A DNA stretch of 64,000 nt from Microcebus murinus (taxonomy: Eukaryota > Chordata > Mammalia > Primates > Cheirogaleidae), in the NCBI RefSeq assembly GCF_040939455.1, contig NC_134109.1, positions 30,769,501 to 30,833,500 of the forward strand, read 5' to 3'. Under the pieces are notes generated by a model. That model saw only the letters and a program-made list of their open reading frames with translations. It was not told the origin of the DNA and did not search any database. A program made the translations under genes and the position numbers. Positions 9,221 to 19,639 of the stretch are shown in pieces. The stretch's first letter is position 1. Each line of letters opens with the position of its first letter.

Positions 9221-10893
9221 ATATTGAAGTGACTCAAGAAGGCTTTAAAGGCTTTATTCAGTTGAGGCATATCAGGGGACTACCTGAAGGCTAGGTGACA
9301 TCACAAGCGAACCAGGATCAGGGTTTTTACAAGCTAGGAAGGATTTGAATAAGTGTCCTTGTCATTTCAACCGTAGCAGCGGTTTTCACCTTGATCAAAA
9401 CTTGTGGATGCGTTTGTTCCTGTTTTCCTGCCCCTTGATTGGAGTCCAATAACCAACAAAATGGTACTTCTGAGAACTGTTTTTACAAACCTTGGGATGT
9501 TTTTTGGATAGTCATGGAATGTGGGAGGTATATAGTAAACACAAAAAAGAAAGAAAGGAAAAATATAAAGGGATAAATGTAGAAGGAAGCAGGGACCCAG
9601 AGCACTTGCTGTCACGTTTGTCTTAAGTCTTTTGCACCTTCATTTCACAGGGGTCTGAGACCTCAGGTCAACTTTGCTGTACGCACCCATTCAGTTACCA
9701 TTGCGTTAGGGTAGTTCCACGTGGCTCCTAAGTCAGTTCCCTAGTTTACCCATATGATTCTCCATGCCTCTACTGAGGATCAGCAATGTTACCACCCCTT
9801 GCGATTCCAGGATCTACCACCCCCTCCCCCCAAATGATGACGCCCCACCTGCTGGTCCTTGGATACAAGATGTCTGATGTGGCCTGATGTCAGCCATAGC
9901 TTGCAGGTCTATGGGACTCATGCTGTTCCAGGGTGGTCAATGGCAAAGTCTGTCTAATGTTGACTGGACAAATAACTTTCCCCCTTGGTTGTTCAGGGCC
10001 TCTCCCAGGGCGGATGGTTCTTGGTGCTACAAGAACCAAGCAAAATCTTCACGCTACAAAAATCTTCATGCTTTCTCACTACCCCATATGTGACGCTACA
10101 GATCTCTACCGTAGACCTTCTTTTCGACTCTCCAGTCCTTTTTATCCCAGGCCCCAGACCGGTCAGTAAGGCCACTGGACACATCAGGTGGTATTTCATC
10201 AGCGGTCTCATAAGATAAGGTCCACTCTCCTTCCACATAAGGAAGATGACCAAGTGTACTGGTCATAACTCTGGCCGAGACAAACGGTTTTTCCTTTGCA
10301 CTCTTTTTATACAGTTACCTCTCCAGAGCAATGTTACACAGCCATCTTCCATTTGGGGTTAGAACCCACATACTACCCATCCATAAACCAAATTCGGACA
10401 TTACATTCTTCCTTCAGCTGGCTAAACAAATCCCCTTGGGGTCATGTATGCAGGCTGAGTGAGGTGCACAGCAAAACAATGGTGAATGATATGGTAACTG
10501 CTCACAGAGCTTACACATGCCTTCTCCTCTGCTATGAGCTTGTTGTGCGATGTCCCATTTTTATCTTGCTTACTGTTCATTGCTGCCAGACTCCTCTGAC
10601 TTGAGGTTCTAACAGAACCTGGCTCATACTGGACCATACAGGGCATGTGATCATTTGGAGCCACATGGTCAAAAATCTCATTTTTCCCAGGGCCCAGTTA
10701 CACACCAAAAGCTACAGTTACACATCCACAGGCAGATGGCAGGGCCTTGCTTCGAAACACCAACGGCCCACATTGTGATTCTCCCTCTGGAGCTGGCCAC
10801 AGATTCCACGCTGCATCTTTTCCCAGCATGGATACCCTCACAGGGCCAAAGACTGAGGGTGTGACAGGCTTTATGGCCCACGTCATTTGTACC
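9218..10893 (-). repeat. Probable decayed ERV sequence, minus strand
   Basis: On the minus strand there is an LTR-like AATAAA (plus 9254-9259). Farther along, stop-interrupted frames at 10422-10886 and 9993-10253 look like ERV-L-type internal sequence. The assignment rests on general resemblance only. No intact gene is present. Copies lie at 24653-26328, 40078-41751 and 58104-59779. Confidence 0.35.
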
Positions 10894-11290
10894 TGTAGCG
10901 GAGGCTAGAGATCACCTCTACTCAGGTTGGTTCTTAAATGTGATGTTCAGCTGGGTTTAGGAACCAAATTGCCACGAGATAGATTAACGAGAGAAAAGCA
11001 TACATGTCTTACTTAAGTTTTACATGGACATGGGGTTTCTCACAAGAATGTAAAGACCCAAATTAATGGGGCCAAGGCAGAAAGCTTTTGTAATTTTTAG
11101 ACAAAAAAAATGATGCCTTTGTGAAGAAATGCCAGGACTGAGGGATCTGGGACAGGGGCAGTAAATCCCAGGGAGATCACTAGGAGATCTGTTGGGGGTG
11201 GGAGTTATAAAGGTAGTGGGAGGTAAGGGTTACTTCAGTAAGTATATCTGTACAGGACTATTGCAGCAACAATTTCAAGTCTCTGCCGAT
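10894..11290 (-). repeat. Minus-strand LTR beside the env remnant, unit 0
   Basis: Read on the minus strand, the sequence just after the env remnant shows a pattern common to class I LTR ends: a CCCATG block followed by a CTTTTCTC...TTAATCT motif. It ends TACA at plus position 10894. Related motifs occur in the LTR pair at 50772-52110. The left end on the minus strand (near 11290) is approximate. Confidence 0.5.
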
Positions 11291-11376
11291 AGGGTTATCT
11301 TCTCATCCTGCTGCAGAGAAGGCATCTGTCCCAAAGAAGGCGTTTTTATGGCTTGCAACATGTAAGGAAGGGCAGG

Positions 11377-13100
11377 TCAGATCGCTCCCTCTGCAATCAC
11401 ACTTTCTGAAGAGCTTCCAGCGTGAATAATCGATATACCAATTTGGCAGATTTTGGAGTTGCATATTTTTAACTCCTTTATTTCCCCAGTCTGAAACTTC
11501 CCTAACAGTTTCAAACATGAAAAGCTAGTTGGTATTATGGAGAGAAGAATTGGGTTAGGACCTGATTGGTGAGGGATTTGCAAAGGGAGAGGAGAACACA
11601 GATTACAGCGCGAATGGGCCAGCAGTAAAGAACAAATAAATACAAGAACATTTCCCCATATCCCATTAAACCAATCTCCTATCCCTAGGAATAGGCCAGT
11701 CCAATTGAACGGTTCAGCCTCATTTATATGACGAAGAGTGTTTACCTTGGCCTTCCTAAAGAGCAGATTAGACTCAATTTGTCCCCAACAATTTACATAG
11801 AAGCAGCACTCCTCGCCGAAGATTGCACAAGCGCCTCCTTGCACACTGGCTGTCAGGGTATCCAGAACTCGGAGAATTTGAAGTACCAGAGAGGCTAAAC
11901 TGTTAACTTCTTACTGAGGTGTTCTCAATGCTTGCACAATAATGCCGAACTCTTGTTCTATTTCTGTGGAAAGACTGAGAATTTCCCTTTCCGTTTCGTA
12001 AGTTCCAGCCCCGGAAAATGGATCCCAGCACCGAAACGAACTTACAGTTGTAATACACAAGTGGGTTTTCTATAACATCTTGTCCTGTACATTTGTGTGT
12101 CACCACTTTATGAATAAAGGAGCCCACATTTGTGATTTGGCATTTAGGAGGAGTACCTGACGACAGAGGTGTTAGATATCTAAGCCTGTGTACTTCTGAC
12201 CATCTAGGTGAGAGCCCGTCATACACCTTGTCTCCGCGCAAGATCAAAAGACCAGTGTGGTCCACAAACAAGGTCAGAGTGAAATTTGTGATCCACCAGA
12301 TTGGGGTTTGTTGTGCCTTGTCCTCCGTTATATTGGTATCTGTGCATCTCTGTGTGTCCCTGTCAGTCCATGGGAGCAGAACAGGTTGCACGATATCTGC
12401 CATAGGAGATCACCGGTAGTTTGGTTTTGGCAGATATGGGGCTTGATTTTGTCCTCTGGCCAAAATAATCTAGATTTTTGGTCTATCTGTATATCATCTT
12501 TGGTGTCTGTTGGTCTCATGAGGGGAGAGGGAGCAACTCCAAGTTGCACAGGGCTGGTTTGTGGGTGATTTGGCAAGTGTCTGTACCATAAGAGTCCGTG
12601 TGAGGACCATTGATGACCTTCGGTGAGAGGCTTAAGGGTGCCATCTGTGCAATCAGATCCCAGGGTTGGAGTGTAGCACCACCTCGGCATGTTTTCTAAG
12701 AACGGCCCAGCACCATCTCTGCTTTCAGTGTCGAGGGAGGAGTTCTAACGACTTTACCTTGAGCTCTAACAGAGGCTTCTCTGTGTCCGGTAAACTCACC
12801 ATAAACAGAAGCGGTGTGATGTTATTTTCTCAGCCGTAGATGCCATACCATTGTCATACATCCACAATCCAAACTTGGTCCACCAGGCACTTGCATCAGC
12901 AGGAATAAAATAAGCTCAGGTTCTTTTGCATAATCTAGATGTTGACATAACCAGCAAGCAGATCAGTGAGTTAACGTGGCCAGAGTTCGGAAGAATCGTG
13001 CAAGGTGGTGTCGGGTCTGTGTCTAACCGATTGAGAGAACAGTAAGGGTTAATAATAGCAAGACAGAGCTTGAAACTAAGTCCATAGCCGAGGATCAGAA
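11377..13100 (-). pseudogene. Retroviral env remnant, minus strand, unit 0
   Basis: Three overlapping or successive minus-strand frames together read as one envelope gene broken by frameshifts: 12690-12328 and 12403-11903 (surface part, Cys- and Trp-rich, several Asn-X-Thr sites) and 11844-11377 (transmembrane part). The last carries a CX6CC motif at 11829-11803 and a hydrophobic anchor near 11660-11600. Upstream, to about 13100, a hydrophobic leader-like stretch is visible but interrupted by stops. It is older than the plus-strand ERV because all units share it. No gag or pol was recognised next to it. The L1 lies directly behind its start. Confidence 0.7.
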
Positions 13101-14626
13101 GGAGAATAGAATAGACTGAGACAGTCTCTACTCAGACTTTTAACAGGTGGTCAAAGAGCGGGGAAAGCTTCATTAAAAAGAGAAGGGGGGGTGTGAGGAT
13201 CAAGATGGCGGACGAGAAACACTGCCAGACAGAGTGTCTCTGCAGAAATGACAGATTCTAGCAGAAATTAGAAAAAAGAAGCAAGAAGATGAGCATACAG
13301 CGGACGATGGCCGGAAGGAGGGGTACCTGAGACCCCGGGAGACTCCACGGGACGAGGCTACGGAGGAGAACTGGAAGCTGAGACCGCCGGAGCGGCCCAG
13401 GGACAAGCGGGAAGGGTAGGTGGATCAGTCACCTTTCCCCTCCCCTGCATATGGGACTGCTGGTGGGCTCCCCAGCGGGTGGAGAGACTTCCGGACACCA
13501 GCCTGAGGGCGGCCGCTGCCAGCTAGCGGTGAGCCTGTGGCGGACACGGCACCAGGCTCCCAACTCCCTCCGGGCACCTCCGTGTGCACAGACCCGAGCC
13601 GCGCGGCAGGCGCCATATTGCCTCCTCCTCCCCTTCCCCGACCCTACCCGCGGCTGCCCAGAGAGACAATACAGCCCCTAGCCAGAGGCACCTCCAGGGA
13701 ACGGGACCTTCCCTTTTGGGACCCTACAGTTGACTAAGGGGAACTCAGACTGTGAGCTCCCTACCCGCCAGCCCTCCCAGGTGCTGCTGGCCCGGTGTTC
13801 CCAGGAGAATGGTGCAGACTCAGAGGCTGAGAGACATAGACCCAGCTTGGGCTCCCTGTGGGTGAATTGGGACCGGAACTCCTCTCCCTGGTGGGGATAC
13901 AGTTTAAACTCTGGGACCCAGAGGTCGGACCTACAGACCAGATCCCGTGCACCCAGGTCTAGCATTGCCTGGGGCACAGAAGGGATATATGTGAACAGCC
14001 TACTGAGGTGTGTGTGCCTTCAGGGGCAGATCAGCGTCCTAGAGGGCAACCCTCCTCCCAAAAGGAGGCCGTACACCCAGCCCAGGTGGCGTCTCTGCGC
14101 AGGGAACCTCCCCGCCGGCATCACAATCCGGGGAGGCCTGGTGGCGTGTGGTCTGGCCCGCTGGCAGAGGCCCAGGAGTAGCTGCGGAGTTGGGGAGGGT
14201 GGAAAGAAGCGAGGCCCACTCGAGACTGCCGGTCTCAGACAGCCCCACCCCCCACAAGCAGACTTTCTGGCTGAGCGGGGCCATTCCAGCCCCGCCCTGA
14301 CAGCTTTTCCTGGAAGCAGAGGACAGAACTTTGACCCCTGCTAACGGCATTGGTGGTGCCTGAGGACAGGCTTACCCAACCCAGCTCTGCCCAGAACAAG
14401 AGCTGATAACAGGACACAAAAACAATAGCATAGCCTGTTCCTCCAAGCAAGCGCCACCTACTGACAGGGACAGCATCCTGCACAGCCTTTTCACGGCACC
14501 CACTGACTCGTTATACAGGGAGTGGTCGAATCTCACCCACAGACACCACCTAACGGCTCAGAAACTAAACAAGGCGTGTGAATACCCAAACAACAACCTA
14601 AAGGAAAGAAACAACAACTGATCGAC

Positions 14627-15625
14627 ATGGGAAGAAATCAGCGAAGGAACTCAGGAAATATGAAGAACCAAACGGAAAACACACCCCCAAAGAGGAGCAC
14701 CAGCACCCTAGAAACGGACACCAACCAAAATCAGGCAACCAAAATGACAGAAGAGGAATTTCGTATGTGGATCATAAGAACACTCACCGACCTGCAACAA
14801 CAACTCAATAACCAACACAAAGAAACCACAAAAAGCCTCCAGGACCTAGAAGAATAGTTCACTAAAGAAATAGACACAATGAGGAAAAGTTTAACCGAAC
14901 TCCTGGAAATGAAGAATCAATTCAGGGAACTACAAAATACAGTGGAAAGTCTCAAGAACAGGGTAGATCAAACAGAAGAAACAATCTCACAGCTTGAAGA
15001 TAACACCCTCCAACTAACTAAAACCGTCACAGAGATAGAGCAGAGAAACAAGAGAAAAGAGCAAAGCCTACAAGAGCTGTGGGATTATGTGAAGAAACCT
15101 AATGTGAGGGTCATAGGGTTACCAGAAGGGGAAGAAGACAACACTCAAGGGTTGGACAAGCTATTTGAAGATATAATAGAGGAAAATTTCCCAGGCCTTG
15201 CTCAAAATCTCGATATACAAGTTCAAGAAGCTCAGAGGACCCCGGGGAGATTCAATGCAAACAGGAAGACGTCACGACATGCAGTCATCAGACTGACCAA
15301 AATATCAACTAAAGAGGCCCTTCTAAGAGCTGTAAGACGAAAGAAGCAAGTGACATACAAGGGAAAGCCAATTCGAATAACACCAGACTTCTCTACTGAG
15401 ACTTTACAAGCAAGGAGAGACTGGGGCCCCCTTCTCACTCTTCTGAAACAAAACAATGCCCAGCCTAGAATCTTATTCCCTGCAAAACTAAGCTTCGTAT
15501 GTGAAGGAGAAATAAAGACATTCTCAGACAACCAAAGTCTCAGAGAATTCACCAAGACGAGACCAGCCTCACAACGAGTACTCAAAACAGTGCTACGCAC
15601 AGAACACCATAATAAAAACTCGTGA
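14627..15625 (+). pseudogene. L1 ORF1 with one in-frame TAG, unit 0
   Basis: This encodes the L1 RNA-binding chaperone. The frame runs from ATG 14627 to TGA 15625 and is interrupted only by TAG at 14855-14857, after 76 codons. The first part is polar; it is followed by a Glu/Gln-rich coiled coil, an RRM-like segment (IGLPEGEEDN near 15112) and the basic C-terminal domain. The next Met in frame is at 14879. Units 1, 2 and 3 carry the same TAG, so it predates the duplications. Confidence 0.9.
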
Positions 15626-15670
15626 ATATAAAAACAACCAAAACCCAAAGATTAAAGGCCAGATAATACA

Positions 15671-18659
15671 ATGGCTCAAGAGAGAAATCAAAGCAACAAC
15701 ATCCAACCCAACAGAATGAACAGTAATCTACCTTACCTATCAGTTCTCTCAATAAATGTGAATGGCTTAAACTCTCCACTCAAGAGACATAGGCTGGCTG
15801 AATGGATAAGAAAATGCAGGCCAAGTATGTGCTATCTTCAGGAAACACATCTAACCTGCAAGGATGCATATAGACTAAAAGTAAAAGGTTGGAGATCAGT
15901 ATTCCAGGCAAGTGGAAGCCAAAAGAAGGCTGGCGTGGAAGTTCTAATTTCAGATGATTTAGTTTTTAAACCAACAAAAGTAGTGAAAGACAAAGAGGGT
16001 CATTATATAATGGTGAAGGGCACACTTCAACAAGAAGAGATAACAATTTTAAGTATATATGCACCCAACTTAGGTGCACCCAGTTTCATAAAGCAAACCT
16101 TACTGGAGCTAAGCAAATGGATTAATAGCAACTCCATAATCACCGGAGATTTCAACACCCCACTGACGGCACGAGACAGGTCCTCCAAACAGAAAATTAA
16201 TAAAGAAATAATGAACTTAAACAAAACCTTGGAACAACTGGGTCTGACTGACATCTACAGGACATTCTACCCAAAATCCACTGAATATACGTTCTTCTCA
16301 TCAGCTCACGGGGCATTCTCTAAGATTGACCATATCCTAGCACACAAAGTAAATCTCAAGAAATTTAAAAAAATAGATATCATACCATGTACCTTCTCAG
16401 ATCACAGTGGAATAAAAGTAGAAATCAACCCTAACACAAACTCACATTTCTACACAAAAACGTGGAAATTAAACAACCTCCTACTAAATGATTACTTCAT
16501 AAATGAAGAAATCAAGATGGAAATAAAAAAATTCTATGAAGAAAACGACAATGGAGAGACAAGTCATCAAATCCTCTGGGACACAGCTAAGGCAGTTCTG
16601 AGAGGAAAGTTTATCTGCATAAATGCCTATAACCAAAAGACAAAAAGATCACAAATAGACAATCTAACGAAACGACTCAAAGAGCTGGAAAAAGAAGGAC
16701 AGACCAACCCCAAACCCAGCAGAAGAAGTGAAATCAACAAGATCAAATCAGAAGTAAACGAAATTGAAAACAGGGAAGCTATTCAGGAGATTAATAAAGC
16801 AAAAAGTTGGTTCTTTGAAAAAATAAACAAAATTGACACACCATTGGCTAAGCTAACGAAAAGCAGAAAAGAGAAATCTCTAAGAAGCTCCATCAGGAAC
16901 ACAAAAGGAGATAGCACAGCTGATCCCAAAGAGATACAAGATATAATTTATGAATACTACAAAAATATTTATGCACGCAAACTGGAAAATGTGGAGGAAA
17001 TGGACAAATTTCTGGAAACATACAGCCTCCCTAGGCTCAACCAGGAAGAAATAGATTCCCTGAACAGACCAATCTCAACAGCTGAAATAGAAACAGCAAT
17101 TAAAAATCTCCCTAAAAAGAAAAGTCCCGGTCCAGATGGCTTCACACCCGAATTTTACCACACTTACAAAGAAGAACTAGTACCTATCCTGCAGAAACTA
17201 TTCCGCAACATCGAGAAGAATGGAAACCTCCCCAACACCTTTTATGAAGCGAATATTACTCTGATACCAAACCCAGGAAAGGATGCAACAATAAAAGGAA
17301 ACTACAGACCAATATCCCTAATTGATACAGATGCAAAAATTTTCAACAAAATATTAGCTAACCGAATCCAGACACTTATCAAAAAAATAATCCATCACGA
17401 CCAAGTGGGCTTCATCCCAGGGATGCAGGGATGGTTCAACAAACGTAAATCTATAAATGCAATTCACCACATAAACAGAAGCAAAAACAAAGACCACATG
17501 ATTCTTTCAATAGTTGCAGAAAAGGCTTTTGAGAAAATTCAACACCCTTTCATGATACGAACACTTACTTAAATATGCATAGGACATAGGACATACCTAA
17601 AACTGATATAAGCCATATATGACAGACCCATAGCCAACATCATACTGAATGGGGAAAAATGGAAAGCATTCCCACTTAGAACTGGAACCAGACAAGGCTG
17701 CCCACTATCTCCACTTCTGTTCAACATAGTGCTGAAAGTCCTGGCTACAGCAATCAGACAGGAAAATGGAATTAAAGGTATCCAAATAGGGGCAGATGAG
17801 ATCAAATTTTCACTGTTTGCTGATGATATGATATTATATCTAGAAAACCCCAAAGATTCAACCAAGAAACTCCTGGAACTGATCAATGAATTTCGTAAAG
17901 TCTCAGGATACAAAATCAATACACAGAAATCAGAGGCATTCTTATACGCCAACAACAATCCAATTGAGAACCAAATCAAAGACTCAATTCCCTTCACAAT
18001 AGCAACAAAGAAATTAAAGTACCTAGGAATATACTTAACCAAGGAGGTAAAAGACCTCTACAGGGAGAACTATGAAACACTGAGGAAGGAAATAGCACAG
18101 GATGTAAACAGATGGAAATCCATACCATGCTCGTGGATCGGCAGACTCAACATCATCAAAATGTCTATACTGCCCAAACTGACCTACAGATTCAATGCAG
18201 TACCTATTAAAATCCCATCAGCATTCTTCACAGATATAGAAAAAATAATTTTACGCTTCGTATGGAACCAAAGAAGACCCCGAATATCAAGAGCAATTCT
18301 AGGCAACAAAAACAAAATGGGAGGCATTAAAAGGCCAGATATCAAGCTATACTAGAAAGCTCTAGTAATTAAATCAATATGGTATTGGCACAAAAATAGG
18401 AATATTGACCAGTGGAACAGATGTGAGAATCCTGATATAAAACCATCCTCATATAGCAATCTAATCTTTGACAAAGCAGACGAAAACCTACGCTGGGGAA
18501 AAGAATCCCTTTTCAATAAATGGTGCTGGGAAAACTGGATAGCCACCTGTAGAAGGCTAAAACAGGACCCACACCTTTCACCTCTCACAAAAATCAACTC
18601 ACGCTGGATAACAGACTTAAACCTAAGGTATGAAACTATTAGAATTCTAGAGGAAAAAG
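15671..18659 (+). pseudogene. L1 ORF2 (endonuclease/reverse transcriptase), broken, unit 0
   Basis: The frame opens at 15671 with an apurinic-type endonuclease whose key motifs are all visible: NVNGLN, QETH, GDFN, the IDH region and SDH. The reverse transcriptase follows, with FADDM near 17815. In-frame stops lie at 17570 (TAA), 17609 (TAA) and 18353 (TAG), and the frame ends at the deletion junction before the Cys-rich domain. It cannot make a complete enzyme. The first TAA is shared with unit 1 but absent from unit 2, which again joins units 0 and 1. Confidence 0.92.
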
Positions 18660-19045
18660 TTAATCGAACTGCCTCATGTAAGTCAACTGGCGTAAGTGAA
18701 ACTGCTGATTATATTTCCATTACCTCAGATTCCGTTGGAATATTCGAGAACTTCATACAAAGTAAATTATACTTTACCTCATTGGGTCTGGTATCTTTGT
18801 CTCACAATTTCTGTGAAATTCATCCATGTTCTTGCATGTTTTAGTATTTTGTTCATATTATTATTGAGAATTTTTCCACTGAACGAATATAAATTTGTTT
18901 ACCCATTAAGCTATTGAGGATTAGTTCTCGGTTTCTAGGTTGTGGAATAAACTTATCAATAATGCTGCTATGAACATTCATTGGCACGACTGTGGACTGT
19001 GACTAAGTTCCTAGGACTGGAATTGCTTGACCATAAGGTAAGCAA
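18660..19045 (-). repeat. LTR end remnant plus old antisense L1 fragment, unit 0
   Basis: The first 30-50 bases after the junction match the end of the LTR at 51516-52110. From about 18775 to 19045 the sequence resembles the reverse complement of an old L1 3' region, including the 'tgctgctatgaacattcattgg' type of text familiar from ancient L1M elements. The LTR part is on the plus strand and the L1 part on the minus. No gene is present. Confidence 0.6.
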
Positions 19046-19639
19046 AAGTTTAACTCGATAATAAACTATTATTACACATCCTAATTTTTCTATTCTTGAC
19101 ATCACTTTACTCTTATAATCCATCAATCACACCCAACTCCATCTAGTTTCTATAAAGTGCACTTCTACCCTCAGAATTCCTTTAAGGAATTGAGCTTCCC
19201 TCTCCTTACCATTTGTTTACAATTCCCTCTTTTAATTTCATGTTGAATCGTTTCCTCATTTAGGATTAAGAAATAAGTGATTAGCTACCCCTGGTTTGCA
19301 CCAATGCCATTTGTTCTTCCCCCATTTACGACTCCCCTTAGAGAACATGAACTTTTAAGCCCAATTCTACAACAGTTTTCTTAATTCCTTCTATTTTGTC
19401 CCCTTCTTCCCTAGGTCCCCAGGCCTGGGTCCTCAGCTCACTGAGCACAGCCTCCCCTGATGAGCACACCATTGTTATGTAATAGTCTAACCCTGCCCAT
19501 TCAGCTGTCAGGAAGCCCCAAGCCTGCAACCTCACTCTGCTTTCTTCATGGGTGCCCTGGTGAGAAGGTTGATGTTTTGGGGGTAGTCTTGCCAACCTCC
19601 CACTTGACTGCATTTTTCTGGGCAAAGGCGCTCTTACTC
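19046..19639 (+). promoter_or_regulatory. ADAM-1 upstream region with candidate 3' splice site
   Basis: No gene. A pyrimidine-rich tract followed by CTAG ends at 19414 (AG at 19413-19414), about 225 bp before the preferred start codon. This would fit a coding exon preceded by a 5' UTR intron, as is common in intronless-coding ADAM genes. Equivalent AGs are at 34848-34849 and 52830-52831. No TATA box was recognised. Confidence 0.4.

Larger units (their letters stand above)
13184..18659 (+). mobile_element. L1 element, unit 0, 3' end lost
   Basis: The element begins after a TT/AAAA-type target (AAAAAGAGA at 13175-13183) with a G-run and AAGATGGCGG, a YY1-like start typical of primate L1 5' UTRs. 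It has a GC-rich 5' UTR to 14626, ORF1, ORF2 and no 3' UTR or poly(A). Its right end is a deletion junction at about 18659 that is shared with unit 1, where L1 ORF2 sequence passes directly into the end of an LTR. The unit 2 copy shows the full original right part. Confidence 0.95.

Noticed and set aside
9058..9270. Minus-strand frames with Cys-Val runs, and plus-strand Thr-His runs at the same locus in unit 3
   Set aside because: They are translations of the (CA)n microsatellite.
19460..19639. Upstream in-frame ATG extending ADAM-1 by 60 residues (same at 34895 and 52877)
   Set aside because: The extra segment does not look like a signal peptide and would bury the real one. The region contains the likely splice acceptor exon edge, so the Met at 19640 is preferred.
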